From Gammaproteobacteria bacterium (GTDB lineage: Bacteria; Pseudomonadota; Gammaproteobacteria; Steroidobacterales; Steroidobacteraceae), in contig JAHEAZ010000004.1 of the NCBI GenBank assembly GCA_024642505.1, positions 21,841 to 85,840 on the forward strand: DNA of 64,000 nt, written 5' to 3'. Position 1 is the first letter of the stretch, and each line of letters starts with the position of its first letter. Made by a program: the position numbers and the translations under genes. The notes under the pieces were generated by a model, which was given only the letters and a program-made list of their open reading frames with translations, was not told the DNA's origin and ran no database searches. Positions 29,052 through 41,612 of the stretch are shown here, in pieces.

Positions 29052-29069
29052 TCCCCCGCATGCGGGGGA
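29052..29069. promoter_or_regulatory. 18-base perfect palindrome in the fadB upstream region
   Basis: TCCCCCGCATGCGGGGGA is perfectly self-complementary and lies about 70 bases before the fadB ATG, downstream of a possible -10 box (TAATAT, 29033-29038). It may be an operator controlling fadBA, or the divergent malic enzyme, or an mRNA hairpin in the fadB leader. It does not look like the FadR or PsrA sites I know. Confidence 0.4.
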
Positions 29070-29139
29070 CACGTAGTCCGGGTTGCCCGTGCGGGTCGCA
29101 GGGTGGCCTCACACCCCTGGAAAGGAACGGAGACTGCAC

Positions 29140-32501
<3,362 letters not shown>

Positions 32502-32510
32502 TCATCTCAA

Positions 32511-32519
32511 GGGGGGGGG
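32511..32519 (+). repeat. Run of nine G forming the ribosome site of copA
   Basis: Nine consecutive G occupy the whole interval up to the ATG at 32520, and provide the only Shine-Dalgarno-like sequence for copA. Homopolymer tracts of this length are prone to slippage; a change in length here would alter the distance from ribosome site to start codon. The count is also a place where sequencing errors are common. Confidence 0.55.
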
Positions 32520-34721
32520 ATGCAGTACACCTGTCCAATGCACCCGGAAATCCTCCGGGACGAACCCGGTATGTGCCCTCTGTGCGGCATGACGCTCGAG
32601 CCGGTCGCGGCGAGCACGTCCCACTGGACCTGCCCGATGCACCCGGAGGTACACGAACAGGGCCCGGGTCACTGTGGCGATTGTGGCTGTGCACTCGAGC
32701 CGGTGACGGTCACCGCGGTACTGGATGAGAACCCCGAACTCGTGGATTTTCGCCGGCGGCTGTGGCTGGCCGTGCCGCTGACGATTGCGGTACTCATTCT
32801 CGCGATGGGCCCCATGCTGCTGCCGTCACTCGCAGCGATCGAGCACGCGGGCTGGGCCCGCTGGGCCCAATTGCTGCTGGCCAGCCCTGTCGTGCTGTGG
32901 TCGGGCTGGCCCTTCCTGCGACGCGGCGTGGAATCGCTCCGGCGCCGACTGAACATGTTCACGCTGATCGCACTCGGTGTGGCGGCAGCCTATTTGTTCA
33001 GCCTGGCGGCGCTGCTCACTCCCGGCTCGTTTCCCGAATCGGCGCGGGACGCGATGGGAGTGGTGCCACTGTACTTCGAAGCGGCGGCTGTCATCGTCAC
33101 GCTGGTGCTGGCCGGACAGATCCTGGAGTTGCGGGCGCGGACCAGGACCGGCGCAGCCCTCAGGGCGCTGCTGGACCTGGCGCCCGAGGTCGCGGTGCGG
33201 GTCGCTGAAGACGGCAGCGAGTCCGAAGTGCCCGCGGCCGAGCTTCGCAAGCAGGACAAGCTTCGGGTACGGCCAGGTGCGCGTGTGCCGGTGGACGGTG
33301 TGGTCCTCGAAGGGACCAGCAGCGTGGATGAAGCCATGGTGACCGGCGAGTCCGTACCGGTACCCAAGGCACCTGGCGACCGCCTGATCGGCGGAACCGT
33401 CAACGGCAGCGGGTCGCTGCTGATGTGGGCCGAGGGGATCGGGTCGGAGAGTACGCTGGCGCGCATCGTTGGCATGGTGTCCGAGGCGCAGCGCAGCCGG
33501 GCGCCAGTGCATGCGCTGGCCGACCGCGTGTCGGCCTGGTTCGTGCCGGCGGTCGTCATCGTGGCGGTCGTTTCCGCGTTGCTGTGGTGGTGGTTCGGGC
33601 CGGAGCCGCGCCTTGGGCATGCGCTGGTCGCCGGCGTGACCGTGCTGATCATCGCCTGTCCCTGTGCGGTCGGCCTGGCGACGCCGATGTCGATGACCGT
33701 GGCCATGGGCCGCGGCGCCCAGACGGGTGTGCTGTTCCGCGAGGCCGGCGCGCTCGAGGCGCTGGCCTCACTCGAGGTACTGGTCTGCGACAAGACCGGC
33801 ACCCTGACGCAGGGACGGCCGACCGTGGACGGAATCCACCTGGCCGCAGGCGTGGAGGAGAAGGAACTGCTGCGCATGGCGGCCGGCATCGCGCAGCAGA
33901 GCGACCATCCGCTCGCCAAGGCCGTGGTGGCCGCGGCGCGCGAGCGCAGGATTCGCCCGCCGCTGGCCCGCGCCGTCGAGTCCGTCACCGGGTCAGGTAC
34001 GCAGGGCGAGATCGGCACCAGCCGGGTCAGGCTGGGCAGCGCCGAGTTTGCAGGCGCGGCGGATGCCTTTGCGGACGAGGCAAGCGCTGCGCAGGATTCG
34101 GGTGCCAGCCTGGTCTTCGTGTCGGTCGACGGCGAAGTCAGGGCGCTGCTGACTGCGCGCGATCCGATCCGCCCCGGAACGGCCGAGGCGTTGACGGAAC
34201 TGCGTGCACTCGGCCTGCAGATTGCGATGCTTACCGGCGATGGTGAGCGGGCTGCACAGCACGTCGCGGCCGGGCTTGGCATCGATCGTGTGGTGGCGGA
34301 GGTAAAGCCAGACGGCAAGGCCGAGGCGATCCGGACACTGCAGGCGGGCGGGCTGCGCGTCGCCATGGCCGGTGACGGCGTCAACGACGCACCGGCACTG
34401 GCGCAGGCGGACGTGGGCATCGCCATGGGACACGGTACCGACGTTGCCAAGCAGACCGCCGGCATTACCCTGGTGAAGGGCGACCTGGCCGCGATCGGCC
34501 GGGCGCGGCGGTTGAGCGTGGCCACCATGCGCAACGTTCGGCAGAACCTGTGGCTGGCTTTTGGCTACAACTCGCTCGGCGTGCCGATCGCGGCGGGCGT
34601 GCTCTACCCGTTGCTTGGATGGACCCTGACGCCGGCATTCGCTGCGGCGGCAATGTCGCTCAGTTCGGTGACGGTCATCACCAACGCGTTGCGGTTGGCG
34701 CGAACGCCGCTGCACGGCTAG
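32520..34721 (+). CDS. copA: Copper-translocating P1B-type ATPase with two N-terminal heavy-metal-binding modules
   Basis: Inner-membrane pump (733 aa) that expels Cu(I) using ATP. There is no classical HMA (GMxCxxC) domain. Instead residues 5-28 carry CPMHPE ... CPLCGM, and residues 40-62 a second module with CPMHPE but an altered CGDCGC. The ATPase core shows [13 protein letters not shown] (CPC in the membrane), [14 protein letters not shown] with the phosphorylated Asp, [13 protein letters not shown] in the actuator and [20 protein letters not shown]. The final membrane segments include YNSLG and [15 protein letters not shown], the pattern of Cu(I) pumps. It lies 18 bases after fadA, while the matching cus efflux operon is five kilobases upstream. 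Confidence 0.9.
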   Translation: MQYTCPMHPEILRDEPGMCPLCGMTLEPVAASTSHWTCPMHPEVHEQGPGHCGDCGCALEPVTVTAVLDENPELVDFRRRLWLAVPLTIAVLILAMGPMLLPSLAAIEHAGWARWAQLLLASPVVLWSGWPFLRRGVESLRRRLNMFTLIALGVAAAYLFSLAALLTPGSFPESARDAMGVVPLYFEAAAVIVTLVLAGQILELRARTRTGAALRALLDLAPEVAVRVAEDGSESEVPAAELRKQDKLRVRPGARVPVDGVVLEGTSSVDEAMVTGESVPVPKAPGDRLIGGTVNGSGSLLMWAEGIGSESTLARIVGMVSEAQRSRAPVHALADRVSAWFVPAVVIVAVVSALLWWWFGPEPRLGHALVAGVTVLIIACPCAVGLATPMSMTVAMGRGAQTGVLFREAGALEALASLEVLVCDKTGTLTQGRPTVDGIHLAAGVEEKELLRMAAGIAQQSDHPLAKAVVAAARERRIRPPLARAVESVTGSGTQGEIGTSRVRLGSAEFAGAADAFADEASAAQDSGASLVFVSVDGEVRALLTARDPIRPGTAEALTELRALGLQIAMLTGDGERAAQHVAAGLGIDRVVAEVKPDGKAEAIRTLQAGGLRVAMAGDGVNDAPALAQADVGIAMGHGTDVAKQTAGITLVKGDLAAIGRARRLSVATMRNVRQNLWLAFGYNSLGVPIAAGVLYPLLGWTLTPAFAAAAMSLSSVTVITNALRLARTPLHG

Positions 34722-34735
34722 GTTATTGCCGGCAC

Positions 34736-34841
34736 GCTGCCAAGGCCACCAGTCGTTCCACGGGGGGAACGCCCAGAGCCACCAGGCAGCCAGTGTCGGA
34801 AAACCCCTGCGGGGCGCCATGCCTACAGGTTGCAGGCGCCC
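34736..34841 (+). promoter_or_regulatory. Structured leader upstream of agmatine deiminase
   Basis: Several helices can form. GCTGCC (34736-34741) pairs with GGCAGC (34785-34790), enclosing CGTTCC (34754-34759) with GGAACG (34766-34771). Two copies of GCCACCAG (34745-34752 and 34778-34785) flank the inner hairpin symmetrically. Downstream, GGGCGCC (34812-34818) pairs with GGCGCCC (34835-34841). This may be a regulatory RNA leader or attenuator for aguA, or the terminator of copA. No known riboswitch class is matched with confidence. Confidence 0.35.
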
Positions 34842-34894
34842 GGCGGAAGCCGCACCCACGGAAACCGCATACAATCGGTGCGGGAGGACACGCC

Positions 34895-36037
34895 ATGTCA
34901 CGAACCCGGAAGGGCACGCCGCGCCGCGACGGATTCCGTATGCCGGGCGAATTCGAACCGCACGCCGGCACCTGGATGCTGTGGCCGGAGCGCCCGGACA
35001 ACTGGCGGCTGGGTGCGAAACCAGCGCAGGAGGCATTCGCGGCAGTGGCCGCGGCGATCGCAGTGGCGGAGCCGGTGACGGTGGGAGTATCGGCTTCGCA
35101 GTGGGAGAATGCACGGCAGTCGCTGCCCGAGGCGATCCGCGTCGTGGAAGTCAGTACCAACGATGCCTGGGTGCGGGACACTGGTCCGACTTTCGTGGTC
35201 GATGGCCGCGGTCGGGTGCGCGGTGTCGACTGGGCGTTCAATGCCTGGGGCGGGCTCGAGGGTGGGCTCTATTTCCCCTGGGACCAGGATGATCTTGTCG
35301 CCTCCAAGATCCTCGACATAGAGAGAATCGATCGTTACCGTGCGCCTTTCGTGCTGGAGGGAGGGGCCATTCATGTCGACGGGCAGGGAACGGTGATCAC
35401 CACGGAGGAATGCCTGCTCAACCCCAACCGCAATCCTGGCCTGGGCCGGGCGGACATCGAGAAGGGCTTGCGCGACCATCTGGGCATAGAGAAAGTGATA
35501 TGGCTCGGCAAGGGAGTCTTCAACGACGAGACCGACGGGCATGTCGATAACCTCTGCTGCTTTGTCAGGCCTGGCGAGGTCGCGCTGACCTGGTGCGACG
35601 ATCGCGACGACCCCCAATTTGAAATCAGCCGCGATGCCTGGGAGCGGCTGAGGGAGGCTCGCGATGCGGGCGGCCGGCGCCTGAAGGTGCACAAGTTGCC
35701 CCAGCCGGGGCCCTTGCTGATAACCAAGCAGGAGGCCGCCGGGGTAGACACGTGCGAGGGAACCCGGCCGCGTCAAGCGGGGGATCGGATGGCGGGTTCC
35801 TATGTAAATTCCTACATCGCCAATCGCCGTGTGGTGATGCCGCTGCTCGACCCACGAACGGACGCCCGCGCCCTGCGCATCGTCAAGAGGCTGTTCCCGC
35901 GACGCGAGGTCGTGGGCGTCCCGGCCCGGGAAATCCTGCTCGGCGGCGGCAACATCCACTGCATCACCCAGCAACAGCCGCTGGCACGGGGAGTACGGCT
36001 GGTTGCCAGGGCGCGGCCCCGGCGCCGGGCGGCCTGA
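34895..36037 (+). CDS. aguA: Agmatine deiminase
   Basis: Hydrolyses agmatine to N-carbamoylputrescine and ammonia, a step from arginine to putrescine. It belongs to the guanidino-group-modifying (PPAD) family. The ATG at 34895 follows GGGAGG; the frame is open far upstream inside copA but without function. Motifs: [60 protein letters not shown] with the catalytic His, and [13 protein letters not shown] with the nucleophile Cys. Length 380 aa is slightly above the usual 365 because of a short basic C-terminal tail. The amidase aguB, usual next step, is not in the window. Together with potFGHI it indicates polyamine metabolism. Confidence 0.93.
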   Translation: MSRTRKGTPRRDGFRMPGEFEPHAGTWMLWPERPDNWRLGAKPAQEAFAAVAAAIAVAEPVTVGVSASQWENARQSLPEAIRVVEVSTNDAWVRDTGPTFVVDGRGRVRGVDWAFNAWGGLEGGLYFPWDQDDLVASKILDIERIDRYRAPFVLEGGAIHVDGQGTVITTEECLLNPNRNPGLGRADIEKGLRDHLGIEKVIWLGKGVFNDETDGHVDNLCCFVRPGEVALTWCDDRDDPQFEISRDAWERLREARDAGGRRLKVHKLPQPGPLLITKQEAAGVDTCEGTRPRQAGDRMAGSYVNSYIANRRVVMPLLDPRTDARALRIVKRLFPRREVVGVPAREILLGGGNIHCITQQQPLARGVRLVARARPRRRAA

Positions 36038-36071
36038 AGCTGTCGGTGGGTGACCAGGCCCAGTCGACGGT

Positions 36072-36120
36072 CCTTCACGTTGTCATGGAGTGCGGGAATC
36101 TCTGCCCGCCGCAGTGAAGG
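36072..36120. terminator. Nested hairpin between aguA and a convergent gene
   Basis: CCTTCAC (36072-36078) pairs with GTGAAGG (36114-36120), enclosing a second stem GCGGG (36092-36096) with CCCGC (36105-36109). Located between convergent stops, so a shared terminator is likely, although no long T run is present. Confidence 0.45.
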
Positions 36121-36131
36121 CCTTGAATCCG

Positions 36132-37562
36132 TCAGCCTTGATCGGCGGCACCCGTGCCGCGGTTGAGGCGATTGGCAACCAGCCGGTATGAAACCGTCGC
36201 GGCGAACGCCGCGACGATCAGCAGCAGCAGCCGCAGGAAAGCGTAGTCGACCAGTCCCCTGGCATGCTGGCCAATTTGATCAGCCTGCGCAGCGAGTTGT
36301 GGCGCCAGGCCATCGGCGCCATTTAGCAGGGTCTGAAACTCGCGCGCGGTGACCGCCAGCTCGACGATCGCGCGCGTGTACTCGTTAATGTCGAAGGGGC
36401 GCGCCGGCCCGGCCGGGGGCGGCGCATTTGGGTCGGGCTCGAAGCGTGCCATCAGCCGGTCGGTCGACTGGATCAGTGCGTCGAGCGACCCGGCCGTCAG
36501 CGTGCCAGCCTCCAGCGCGCCGCGTAACTGCGTGGCCAGCGCCAGCATGTCGTGTTGCTGTTGCTGCAGTTCTCCCATGAATTGTGCGATAGCAGCTTCG
36601 CGCTCGCGCGACAGGAATTCAGGCGCTTGTTGAACTAGGTGATCCATTGACGCCGACATGTCCCCGACTTGTTCCACAGCCTGGAGGGCGCCACGCACCT
36701 GTGGGTCGCTGCCGAACCGTGCGGCGGCCAGGCTGGTCTGCATACCGAGCAGCACCGGCAGGCGCTGTGCGTAGTAGACGGACCGCTCGGCCAGCTGACG
36801 GGCCTGCTCGACTTGCTGTACGGCCGGGTCGATGCCCGCCAACGGGTCCAGTCCGACGATGCCCAGGAGACCCGGCGAAACCGGGATCTTGGCTCGCGCG
36901 CCGGCTCCGGCAAAATCGGCGAAGCGGATGAACGCTGCGGAGCGCAGATCCGGGTATTCCCGGTACCAGCGGTCCAGCACCGACCGCAGTTCGGCTTGCT
37001 CCGCCTCCGTGCCGATGCCCTCCACCAGGCGCCACGCCTCTTTCTCCAGCGCGAGGTAGGTATCCAGCGCCGGCTGGGCACGGTCACCCAGGACTCCAGG
37101 CCAGGTGTTTTCGACGACATGCCGGCTCAGTGACACCATGACCACCATGTCGACGGCATTGGTGATCGGATTGGGCCCGGCCGCAATCTGCACCGCCGAC
37201 ATGGAGTTGGTGAAGCGCCAGTTAAGGATGTCGATCACCTGGTTCGGATTGCCAGTCTGTTGCGCCAGTATCTCGGTCACGCTCGATAGCTGCTCGACAT
37301 ACTGGTCGGCATAGCGCATGACTTTTTGTTGCAAGGCTTCGATTCGCTGTTTGGCTTCCTCCGCGCGAGCCTGTTTGCGGGCGGCCTCACCCGTCAGGCG
37401 CTCAACGATGCCGCAGCCGTTCAGGATAATCGGTACGACGAGCAGCGCTGCCAGCCAGTATCGCCGACGTAATAGCCTGGTCGCACGCCGGCGGGAGTCT
37501 GCCGGAATACCGATGACCCCGGTGGCCAGCTGCGCGCCTGCTTCGAAATGCACCTTAGTCAC
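36132..37562 (-). CDS. Membrane-associated protein of unknown function
   Basis: I do not recognise a named family for this 476-aa protein. After a basic N-terminus (RRRATRLLRRRYW) there is one hydrophobic segment (LAALLVVPIILNGCG), which could be a membrane anchor or a late lipobox. A long Gln/Glu/Ala-rich helical region follows, likely coiled coil (ARKQARAEEAKQRIEALQQ; later FMGELQQQQHDMLALATQ). A final hydrophobic segment (LRLLLLIVAAFAATVSY) near the C-terminus gives a second membrane pass. A Pro-rich linker (PDPNAPPPAGPARP) precedes the last helices. The layout suggests a periplasmic helical domain held between two membrane segments, somewhat like sensor input domains, but no signalling output is attached. 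It is convergent with aguA. Confidence 0.6.
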   Translation of the reverse strand: MTKVHFEAGAQLATGVIGIPADSRRRATRLLRRRYWLAALLVVPIILNGCGIVERLTGEAARKQARAEEAKQRIEALQQKVMRYADQYVEQLSSVTEILAQQTGNPNQVIDILNWRFTNSMSAVQIAAGPNPITNAVDMVVMVSLSRHVVENTWPGVLGDRAQPALDTYLALEKEAWRLVEGIGTEAEQAELRSVLDRWYREYPDLRSAAFIRFADFAGAGARAKIPVSPGLLGIVGLDPLAGIDPAVQQVEQARQLAERSVYYAQRLPVLLGMQTSLAAARFGSDPQVRGALQAVEQVGDMSASMDHLVQQAPEFLSREREAAIAQFMGELQQQQHDMLALATQLRGALEAGTLTAGSLDALIQSTDRLMARFEPDPNAPPPAGPARPFDINEYTRAIVELAVTAREFQTLLNGADGLAPQLAAQADQIGQHARGLVDYAFLRLLLLIVAAFAATVSYRLVANRLNRGTGAADQG

Positions 37563-37992
37563 GTCCAGGCTCCACGCTTGGCATCATGCCAGCAGACACG
37601 AAAATTCTCGATATGCACTTCAAACGACCTGGCCTGCTGGTGCCCGAGACTGAAGTATTTCTTTGGACATTGGACGCCCGAGGACAGGCGTCTTGCGGCA
37701 AGGCCGGGCGCCGGTGGCGGCGCGCGGTTCAAGAAAGGAAAAAGATATGGATTCTGGAGAAGTTGCACCCGCGCGGCGAAGATGTCCGCGTACCGGCTCT
37801 CGGAACCCAGCTCGGTAGCCGGTACAAACATTGCACTGATCGCATCTGCTGCCCGGGATGGGGGACCAGCGTAATTGCCGGAGCCCGACAGCAGCGACGC
37901 TCGGCTCGACGAAGCGTATACTAAGAGCGCGCTTGAATTGAAAATGTATATGAACAAGCGGGCAGTCCGGAACGGGCGAGCGAGGATTGATA
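37563..37992. other. 430-base gene-poor region
   Basis: No convincing gene. Open frames on both strands (37586-37924 plus, 37559-38008 minus) have no recognisable motif, no ribosome site and mixed composition. The right end becomes A/T-rich and carries the probable promoter of the next gene. The left end must hold the promoter of the leftward unknown gene. Confidence 0.5.
37917..37922 (+). promoter_or_regulatory. Possible -10 box for the barrel gene at 37993
   Basis: TATACT lies 70 bases before the ATG within a locally A/T-rich stretch, resembling a sigma-70 -10 element. No good -35 box is visible at the right distance. Confidence 0.3.
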
Positions 37993-38856
37993 ATGAAAAC
38001 TGTTGCATTGTCCCTCACGGGCTCGGCTACGGCCAGGCTGTGGGCGGTTGGCTGCGCCGTTACCTTGCTGTTTTTCGGGGCGGCACCGCAGGTTTTCGCC
38101 GCGGATTTCAACCTCATTGATCAGAAGGGCCAGGTCTCGCTGGGTACCTTCCTGAACCAGTCCGACCTCAAGATTCGTGTCGATGGTGACGCTGCGCGGG
38201 GCACCGAAATCAAGTGGGAGAGAACGTTCGGCAAGGGGGAGAAGAACCGTTTCCGGCTGGACGGTGTCTATCGGTTCACGCCCAGGCATCACCTGCGGTT
38301 GATGTACACGGACTACAGCACGTCGCGAAAAAAGACCTTGGATGAGGATGTCGAGTGGGGCGATGACCTGATTCTGGCGGGCTCTTCTGTCACCGGCTCG
38401 CTTGGCTTCACCGTTGCGGAGGCCGCCTACGAGTATGCGATCCGGACCAGGGAGAACCTGGAGTTTTCCCTGACCGCTGGCCTGCACTACACGACCTTTG
38501 AGGCGAAACTCGTCAGCGACGTCCAGACGCCAGGCGACAGCCTGGAGGGTCAGCTCGGCGGCAAGGCATCGGTCGACGCCCCGTTACCGGTGTTCGGTGG
38601 ACGCGCGATGTGGGGACTCGGGAACTCTTTCTACCTGGACGCACAAGCCCAGTGGTTCGCGCTGGCAATCGACGAGTACGACGGCAGTCTGCTCAACTAC
38701 CGTGCAAACGTCATTTGGCAGCCGAAAAGATCGGTCGGAATCGGCTTCGGCTACGACCTCTTCAACGTCGACGTGAAAGTCAAGAAGAGGCTCTTCACCG
38801 GCAAGATGAACTGGACCTACAAGGGGCCGCAGATCTTCTTCAACTTCAGCTTCTGA
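37993..38856 (+). CDS. Outer membrane beta-barrel protein of unknown role
   Basis: Predicted outer-membrane protein (287 aa). A signal peptide ends at PQVFAAD. The mature part is rich in alternating polar/hydrophobic strands and aromatic residues (RFRLDGVYRFTPRHHLRLMYTDYS; FYLDAQAQWFALAIDEYDG), and it ends IFFNFSF with the terminal Phe that outer-membrane assembly requires. About ten strands seem possible. ATG 37993 is preceded by GAGG; a TTG two codons earlier is less likely. No neighbour suggests a substrate. Confidence 0.72.
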   Translation: MKTVALSLTGSATARLWAVGCAVTLLFFGAAPQVFAADFNLIDQKGQVSLGTFLNQSDLKIRVDGDAARGTEIKWERTFGKGEKNRFRLDGVYRFTPRHHLRLMYTDYSTSRKKTLDEDVEWGDDLILAGSSVTGSLGFTVAEAAYEYAIRTRENLEFSLTAGLHYTTFEAKLVSDVQTPGDSLEGQLGGKASVDAPLPVFGGRAMWGLGNSFYLDAQAQWFALAIDEYDGSLLNYRANVIWQPKRSVGIGFGYDLFNVDVKVKKRLFTGKMNWTYKGPQIFFNFSF

Positions 38857-38895
38857 TTGCGTCTCGCGGCGACTGCTGACGGACGCCAGCACGGG

Positions 38896-39345
38896 CTATG
38901 CCGGTTCCCGCGAAAGTAGCACCACCCCGAGCACCACCAGCACGGCGCCTGCCAGGCGAAACCCGTCAACCGGCCGCTCCGGAAACCCCAGCGCGCCGAA
39001 GTGGTCGAGTGTCATCGCCCCGATCATCTGGCCGGCGACGATCAAGGCGATGAAGGCCGCGCCGCCGATCATCGGGCCTATGACGGCCGAACTGGCGACA
39101 TAGGTCGCGCCGGCAAAGCCGGCAAGCCAGGCCCACCACGGAATCCCGGACAGCTGGCCTGTCGTTGGGATCGGCGCGCGAGTAAACAGCAGCACGGCGG
39201 CTAGCGCGGCCGTTCCCACCACGAAGTTGATCAGGGCCGCGCCCGCTGCGCTCCCGACGTGCAGGCGAACGATCGAATTTAGCCCCACCTGTACGGCAAG
39301 TGCCGCACCGACGAGCGCGGTGATCAAGTAAGCAGTGGTGTGCAT
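38896..39345 (-). CDS. Small DMT-type membrane protein (YdcZ/DUF606 family)
   Basis: Inner-membrane protein (149 aa) with five hydrophobic segments. The blocks VQVGLNSIVR, AALINFVVG, PWWAWLAG and FIALIVAGQMIGAMTLDHFG are typical of the DUF606/YdcZ members of the drug/metabolite transporter superfamily. Single-copy members probably work as dimers; the transported compound is unknown. It lies immediately downstream of the TonB-dependent receptor gene on the same strand (36 bases), so the two may share a transcript. Confidence 0.82.
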   Translation of the reverse strand: MHTTAYLITALVGAALAVQVGLNSIVRLHVGSAAGAALINFVVGTAALAAVLLFTRAPIPTTGQLSGIPWWAWLAGFAGATYVASSAVIGPMIGGAAFIALIVAGQMIGAMTLDHFGALGFPERPVDGFRLAGAVLVVLGVVLLSREPA

Positions 39346-39381
39346 GGGTTTGTCCTAAGGCAGCTACAGGTTGGGTAGGAA

Positions 39382-41463
39382 TCAGTCGTGCCACCAGTTC
39401 AATTCGACGAAGACGGTTCGGCCGCGGCCAGGGAAATAGCGGTAGTTGCCGAAAGCATAGTCTGCCCGGTCGGCGTAGACAGCGTCAGCGAGGTTGGTCA
39501 GGCGCAGTGACAGGGTCATCTTATCCGTAAGGTCCAACCCGAGTCGCAGGTTCAGCAGGTCGTGTCCTGGATACCAAGCCGTATTGGAGGCGTTGGTCCA
39601 GTAGCCGCCGACGTGCAGCCATTCCAGTTCGGCATCGAACCGTCGGCCGGCGTAGCGGGCCCAGGTCGAAGTCAGGTGGCGTGGCGACGTGTCGACGTCG
39701 TCGCCGCGGGCCACCTGTTCGCCCTGCTCGATGCCGCCAGTGAATTCATACGTGTGCAGCGCCCAGGTGCCCGCGGCACCGAGGCTGAAGCCGCGCCCGA
39801 GATCCCAGCCCAGGCCATATTCCACACCGCGATGGTGGGTACGCCCACCGCTGACATTGAATCCGAAGGCGTCGCGCAGGATGACATTGTCCTTGTCCAT
39901 CCAGAATGCGGCCAGTTCAACCGATAGTGCATCGCCCCGGCGCCTCAGGCCGATCTCGACCGCGTCGATTTGCTCCGAGCCCAGATCGGCGGCCAGCTGG
40001 CCGCGCTGCAACCGGTAGAGTTCGGTCGCCTCGGGCGGACGGAAGCCACGCGATGCCGTGGTCCAGAGCGCCGTCGAATCCGACAGTCGCCAGTTGAGTC
40101 CCAGCCGGGGGCCCCAGTTGGTGAAACGGTCGCTGCGGTCCGGCGGGCGTGTGTACAGGCACCCGGCACCAGGGCAGGGAACGCCGTTCTCGTCGGTATT
40201 GCCGCTGAGCATCCGGTTGTCGTAAGCGTATTCCAGCCATTCCAGCCGCAGCCCGGCCGTCAGCGTCAACCGTTCCGCGAGCGATCCTTCCCACTGCAGG
40301 TAGGGCGCCAGCAGCGTCGAGTCGACCACGTAGTCGTAGTGTCTGCCCGCGGGCCTGATGACGTTGGCCACGGGTGGCCCGTCGGTGGTGGGGCCATCCT
40401 GCTCCTGCAGCAAGAAGCCCGAGGCCAGTTCGCCGTCCAGTCCAAGTATCAGCCGCGATCCGTCGCCGAAGCCAACCGAACGCGCGAGCAGTACCCCGAC
40501 GCTGTCCTGGCCGTTCTTCTCGAGCGGCTGGCCAAGCAGGAAATGCTGCAGGAATTCCATCCGCGAACTGCGCAGAACCATGCGCAGGTCGAACTGCTCA
40601 CCGTCTTCGAGCGGACGTCGGTAGTGGGCAGACGCCCGCAGGCTATGTGCCTTGCGATAGGCCTCGGGATTCGGATTCGAGCGGGCGACGGCCGGGTCCC
40701 TATAGCTGTCCTGGCCGACGATGAAGCCGGCCGTGTCCTGGTCGAGATGGGTGGCGTTGAGGCGCAGCGTCAGTTCGCCCGATCCTGCCGGCTGGGTCAG
40801 GCCGGCGGACAGCTTCTGTTCGTCGAAGCCCGAGTTGTCGCGCCAGCCGCCATCATGGGTCAGGTGCATGGCGAGGCCTGCCGCGCCGTTGCCGGCGGCC
40901 CCTGACAGGGCGAGCTTGCCGCGCAGGTACTGGTGGCCACCGGCCTCCAGCGCAAGACCGGCGGCAGGCAGGTCGGCCGGCGCGGGGTTCAGCACGTTGA
41001 CGATGCCGTGAACCGCGTTGGAACCGTACAGCGCACTGCCGGGTCCGCGCAGGATCTCGACTGCGGCGGCCTGCTCGAGGTTGGCCTCGAACAGTTCATT
41101 GACGTTACAGAAGCCGACCGGGCGCAGCGGGATGCCGTCCTCGAGGAACAGGAAGGCGCCGCAGGACCCGGCGCCGGTCAGCACCGGCGAGCGCAGCGCG
41201 GTCAGTGATTCCTGACCGCTGCCGCGCTGGATAAATGCGCCGGCCGCCTGGTTCAGCAATTCCGCGTGATGGGTGGCGCCCACATGGGCGATGGTGGGTG
41301 CTTCCAGGCGTGTGACGCTGCCGGCATAGGTCAGTAGCGAATGCTCCCTGCGTGTGGCGGTGACCAACACTTCACCGAGCGGCGCCGCGCTGTCGGCGAC
41401 TGCCGTCGTGGCGATGCAGCCAGCGGTCAGCGCAAGGATGATTCGAATCGGCCGCCTGGGCAT
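39382..41463 (-). CDS. TonB-dependent outer membrane receptor
   Basis: Outer-membrane active transporter (693 aa). The ATG at 41463 has GGAG upstream and starts a signal peptide (ILALTAGCIATTAVADS); the longer frame is rejected. A TonB-box-like EVLVTATRR follows at once. The plug domain contains GAFLFLEDGIPLRPVGFCN with a Cys pair, and EILRGPGSALYGSNAVHGIVN. The barrel closes with GNYRYFPGRGRTVFVELNW. Ligand unknown: features resemble vitamin/siderophore-type receptors, but none is diagnostic, and no cognate binding protein or metabolic gene is adjacent. It is divergent from the patatin gene. Confidence 0.88.
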   Translation of the reverse strand: MPRRPIRIILALTAGCIATTAVADSAAPLGEVLVTATRREHSLLTYAGSVTRLEAPTIAHVGATHHAELLNQAAGAFIQRGSGQESLTALRSPVLTGAGSCGAFLFLEDGIPLRPVGFCNVNELFEANLEQAAAVEILRGPGSALYGSNAVHGIVNVLNPAPADLPAAGLALEAGGHQYLRGKLALSGAAGNGAAGLAMHLTHDGGWRDNSGFDEQKLSAGLTQPAGSGELTLRLNATHLDQDTAGFIVGQDSYRDPAVARSNPNPEAYRKAHSLRASAHYRRPLEDGEQFDLRMVLRSSRMEFLQHFLLGQPLEKNGQDSVGVLLARSVGFGDGSRLILGLDGELASGFLLQEQDGPTTDGPPVANVIRPAGRHYDYVVDSTLLAPYLQWEGSLAERLTLTAGLRLEWLEYAYDNRMLSGNTDENGVPCPGAGCLYTRPPDRSDRFTNWGPRLGLNWRLSDSTALWTTASRGFRPPEATELYRLQRGQLAADLGSEQIDAVEIGLRRRGDALSVELAAFWMDKDNVILRDAFGFNVSGGRTHHRGVEYGLGWDLGRGFSLGAAGTWALHTYEFTGGIEQGEQVARGDDVDTSPRHLTSTWARYAGRRFDAELEWLHVGGYWTNASNTAWYPGHDLLNLRLGLDLTDKMTLSLRLTNLADAVYADRADYAFGNYRYFPGRGRTVFVELNWWHD

Positions 41464-41612
41464 GGCTCCACGCTGGTTTGTGCCGGCACTGCGGTGTGCT
41501 GCGCCGGTCTCTGGGACCGCCGGATTATCGGTTACAGCGAGCTTTACGGCCACCTCGAAGCCGGCTGCCGGGTGCGTGCTAACATCAGGTGCAGCAACGC
41601 TGCACCGACTCG

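Noticed and set aside
29045-29080. CCCCGCATGCGGGG resembles a type I-E CRISPR repeat core
   Set aside because: Only one copy exists, with no spacers or cas genes nearby.
34754-34771. Guanidine-II (mini-ykkC) riboswitch before aguA
   Set aside because: That class needs two hairpins with ACGR tetraloops; only one ACGG-containing loop is seen, and the more stable pairing gives a six-base loop.
37559-38008. Open frames on both strands in the 430-base gap
   Set aside because: No motif, no ribosome site, and composition not protein-like; they overlap the promoter and start of the gene at 37993.
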